Below are positions 5,122 through 6,439 of a stretch of 6,439 nt of DNA, piece after piece. Source of the DNA: SCUN01 sp964343975 (GTDB taxonomy: Bacteria; Acidobacteriota; Vicinamibacteria; Vicinamibacterales; SCN-69-37); NCBI GenBank assembly GCA_964343975.1, contig CAYFLU010000187.1, forward strand, positions 1-6,439, read 5' to 3'. Every line of letters begins with the position of its first letter. The first letter of the stretch is position 1. The translations under genes were made by a program, and so were the position numbers. A model generated the notes under the pieces. The model did not search any database. It was not told where the DNA came from and was given only the letters and a program-made list of their open reading frames with translations.

Positions 5122-6392
5122 GCACCGCGGTCACGCCCCGGCGCGCGCTCAGCCTCATGCCCGAGATTCAGCAGGGCTACGACAACCTGCGCGCACACAA
5201 GATGCGCTCGGTGCTCACGATGCTCGGCATGATCTTCGGCGTCAGCGCCGTGATCACGATGCTCTCGATCGGCGCCGGCGCGCAGCAGAAGATGATCGCG
5301 TTCATCGAGCAACTCGGCGTGCGCAACGTGATCGTGGAGTCGCGCGAGTCTACCGACCAGCAGACGCTGCAGCGCGTGCGCAAGCTGTCGTCCGGGCTGT
5401 CGTTCAAGGATCTGCGCGCCATTCAGGCCAGCCTCGATGGTGTGGCGGCGGTGAGCGCGCGCAAACGTCTGCTGCCGACGCAGGTCGTGCCGAAGCCGCA
5501 GGGCGAGTTGCCGACGGCCTACGGCGTCGCGCCGGCCTACGAGCAGATCGGTGGCCTGCGGACGGTGCGTGGCCGCTTCTTCACGACGGCCGAGTCGGAC
5601 GCCGCGGATGCGGTGGCGGTGCTCGGGCAGGCGGCGGCCGCGTCGCTCTTCGGCGTCGATGACCCGGTGGGGCAGTTCGTCAAGATCAACCAGCAGTGGT
5701 TCCGCGTGGTGGGCGTGGCGGGGCCGCAGCTCGTGGCGGAAAACGACGTCGCCGGCCTGCCGTCGCAGGATCGCAACAACATCATCTACGTGCCGCTCTC
5801 GTCTGCGCTGCTGCGTCTGGAAGATGCGCAGAACTACTACAAGGACGAGATCGACGGCGTGTATCTCACGCTCGGCTCGAGCGGCGACGTGGAGCTGGCC
5901 GGCCAGCTCGTGCGCGGTGTGCTCGACGCGAACCACCGCGGCGCCGGCGACTTCAGCGTGATCGTGCCGGCCGAACTCCTCGCCGAGCAGGAACGCACGC
6001 GCCGCCTCTTCGAATTCATCATGGTGGCCATCGCGTCGATCTCGCTCCTCGTCGGCGGCATCGGCATCATGAACATCATGCTGGCGAGCGTGATGGAGCG
6101 CACCCGCGAGATCGGCGTGCGCCGCGCCATCGGCGCCACGCGCAAAGACATCATTCGCCAGTTCCTCACCGAGACGATGCTGATCACGATCTCGGGCGGC
6201 TTCCTCGGCACGGTGGTCGGCGTCGCGCTCGCGAACCTCGTCGCCTACGTCGCCGGCTGGCAGACCATCGTCACTGTCACGTCCGTCGTCGTCGCCACCG
6301 CCGTCTCCATCACCATCGGCATCGTGTTCGGCCTGTATCCGGCGATGCGCGCGGCGAAGCTCGAGCCGATGTACGCGCTGCGATACGAGTAG
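5118..6392 (+). CDS. MacB/FtsX-type ABC transporter permease (no ATPase domain)
   Basis: A 424-residue permease of the MacB type (MacB periplasmic core domain plus FtsX domain; type VII ABC fold by family). A cytoplasmic start with NLRAHKMRSVLTMLG, a motif typical of these permeases, leads into TM1 (about 31-53). A large periplasmic domain follows (about 54-290, including VRGRFF and LGQAAAASLFG). Three more TM segments come at about 298-323 (ending LLVGGIGIMNIML), 352-378 and 384-407. Between TM2 and TM3 lies the cytoplasmic coupling segment RTREIGVRRAIGATRKDI, and the C-terminus is the usual PAMRAAKLEPMYALRYE. E. coli MacB fuses an ATPase domain to this part. Here no Walker A, Walker B or signature motif is present, so a separate ATPase must drive it. 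The ATG overlaps the adaptor 3 stop (ATGA). Family role: mechanotransmission, driving periplasmic export through adaptor and channel rather than moving substrate across the inner membrane. Substrate (drug, peptide, lipid, siderophore) not predictable. Confidence 0.95.
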   Translation: MSTAVTPRRALSLMPEIQQGYDNLRAHKMRSVLTMLGMIFGVSAVITMLSIGAGAQQKMIAFIEQLGVRNVIVESRESTDQQTLQRVRKLSSGLSFKDLRAIQASLDGVAAVSARKRLLPTQVVPKPQGELPTAYGVAPAYEQIGGLRTVRGRFFTTAESDAADAVAVLGQAAAASLFGVDDPVGQFVKINQQWFRVVGVAGPQLVAENDVAGLPSQDRNNIIYVPLSSALLRLEDAQNYYKDEIDGVYLTLGSSGDVELAGQLVRGVLDANHRGAGDFSVIVPAELLAEQERTRRLFEFIMVAIASISLLVGGIGIMNIMLASVMERTREIGVRRAIGATRKDIIRQFLTETMLITISGGFLGTVVGVALANLVAYVAGWQTIVTVTSVVVATAVSITIGIVFGLYPAMRAAKLEPMYALRYE

Positions 6393-6400
6393 AGGAAGCC

Positions 6401-6439
6401 GAGTCCCGGGTCCCGGGTCCCGGGTTCTGTCCGCGGGTC
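6401..6439. repeat. Tandem GTCCCGG repeat downstream of the transporter operon
   Basis: Three perfect head-to-tail GTCCCGG units occupy 6403-6423, followed by GTTCTGTCCGCGGGTC to the window edge. The 10-base words GAGTCCCGGG and TCCCGGGTTC here are identical to words in the 1361-1430 cluster, in the same orientation. The repeat begins 8 bases after the permease stop codon, and it may continue beyond the window. No start codon with coding potential is seen after 6392. Confidence 0.8.

Noticed and set aside
4494..5936. 480-codon open frame on the - strand
   Set aside because: It lies opposite adaptor 3 and the permease, which both have clear family motifs. The translation is Arg/His-rich low-complexity sequence typical of antisense frames in high-GC DNA.

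Overview
The window is high-GC bacterial DNA, densely coded on the + strand, and holds two unrelated gene sets. Positions 1-1356 are the tail of a bacterial microcompartment (BMC) operon. Positions 1485-6392 are a four-gene efflux-type cassette. I infer a high-GC environmental Gram-negative, because tripartite-type adaptors next to a MacB-like permease point to a two-membrane envelope and the triple pentamer gene set is typical of several environmental BMC types. Gemmatimonadota, Acidobacteriota or a planctomycete-type relative would fit. The phylum is a guess and was not tested.

BMC part: the 3' portion of a hexameric shell protein gene (BMC-H, cut by the window edge) is followed by three consecutive, clearly different pentamer genes (BMC-P, EutN/CcmL family). 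They are separated by 27, 2 and 1 bases. A small gene then overlaps the last pentamer gene by 4 bases. It encodes an 85-residue protein with an amphipathic N-terminus resembling an encapsulation peptide, a Pro-rich linker and a Cys/His-rich tail (C66, C74-x2-C77-x2-C80). No enzyme of the compartment is in view, so the substrate cannot be assigned.

Between the two parts, 128 bases (1357-1484) hold a cluster of GTCCCGG/CCGGGTTC-type repeats, a short GC hairpin, and an AT-rich patch that may be the promoter of the next operon. The same repeat words, including three perfect tandem GTCCCGG units, recur just after the last gene (6401-6439), so the transporter cassette is bracketed by them.

Transporter part: three successive, divergent periplasmic adaptor (HlyD/MacA-like membrane fusion) genes are followed by one MacB/FtsX-type ABC permease gene. 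All are joined by 1- or 4-base stop/start overlaps, so they are very likely one translationally coupled operon. The expected design is adaptors plus permease plus a separate ATPase plus an outer-membrane TolC-like channel. No ATPase and no channel gene is in this window. The three adaptors are not simple duplicates: the first lacks the C-terminal membrane-proximal domain and may be a lipoprotein, while the other two have an N-terminal membrane anchor, a Gly/Asn-rich insertion in the lipoyl domain and a complete C-terminal domain. A mixed adaptor ring is the attractive but unproven idea. The two most interesting items are the small Cys-rich candidate BMC cargo and the three-adaptor, ATPase-less cassette.
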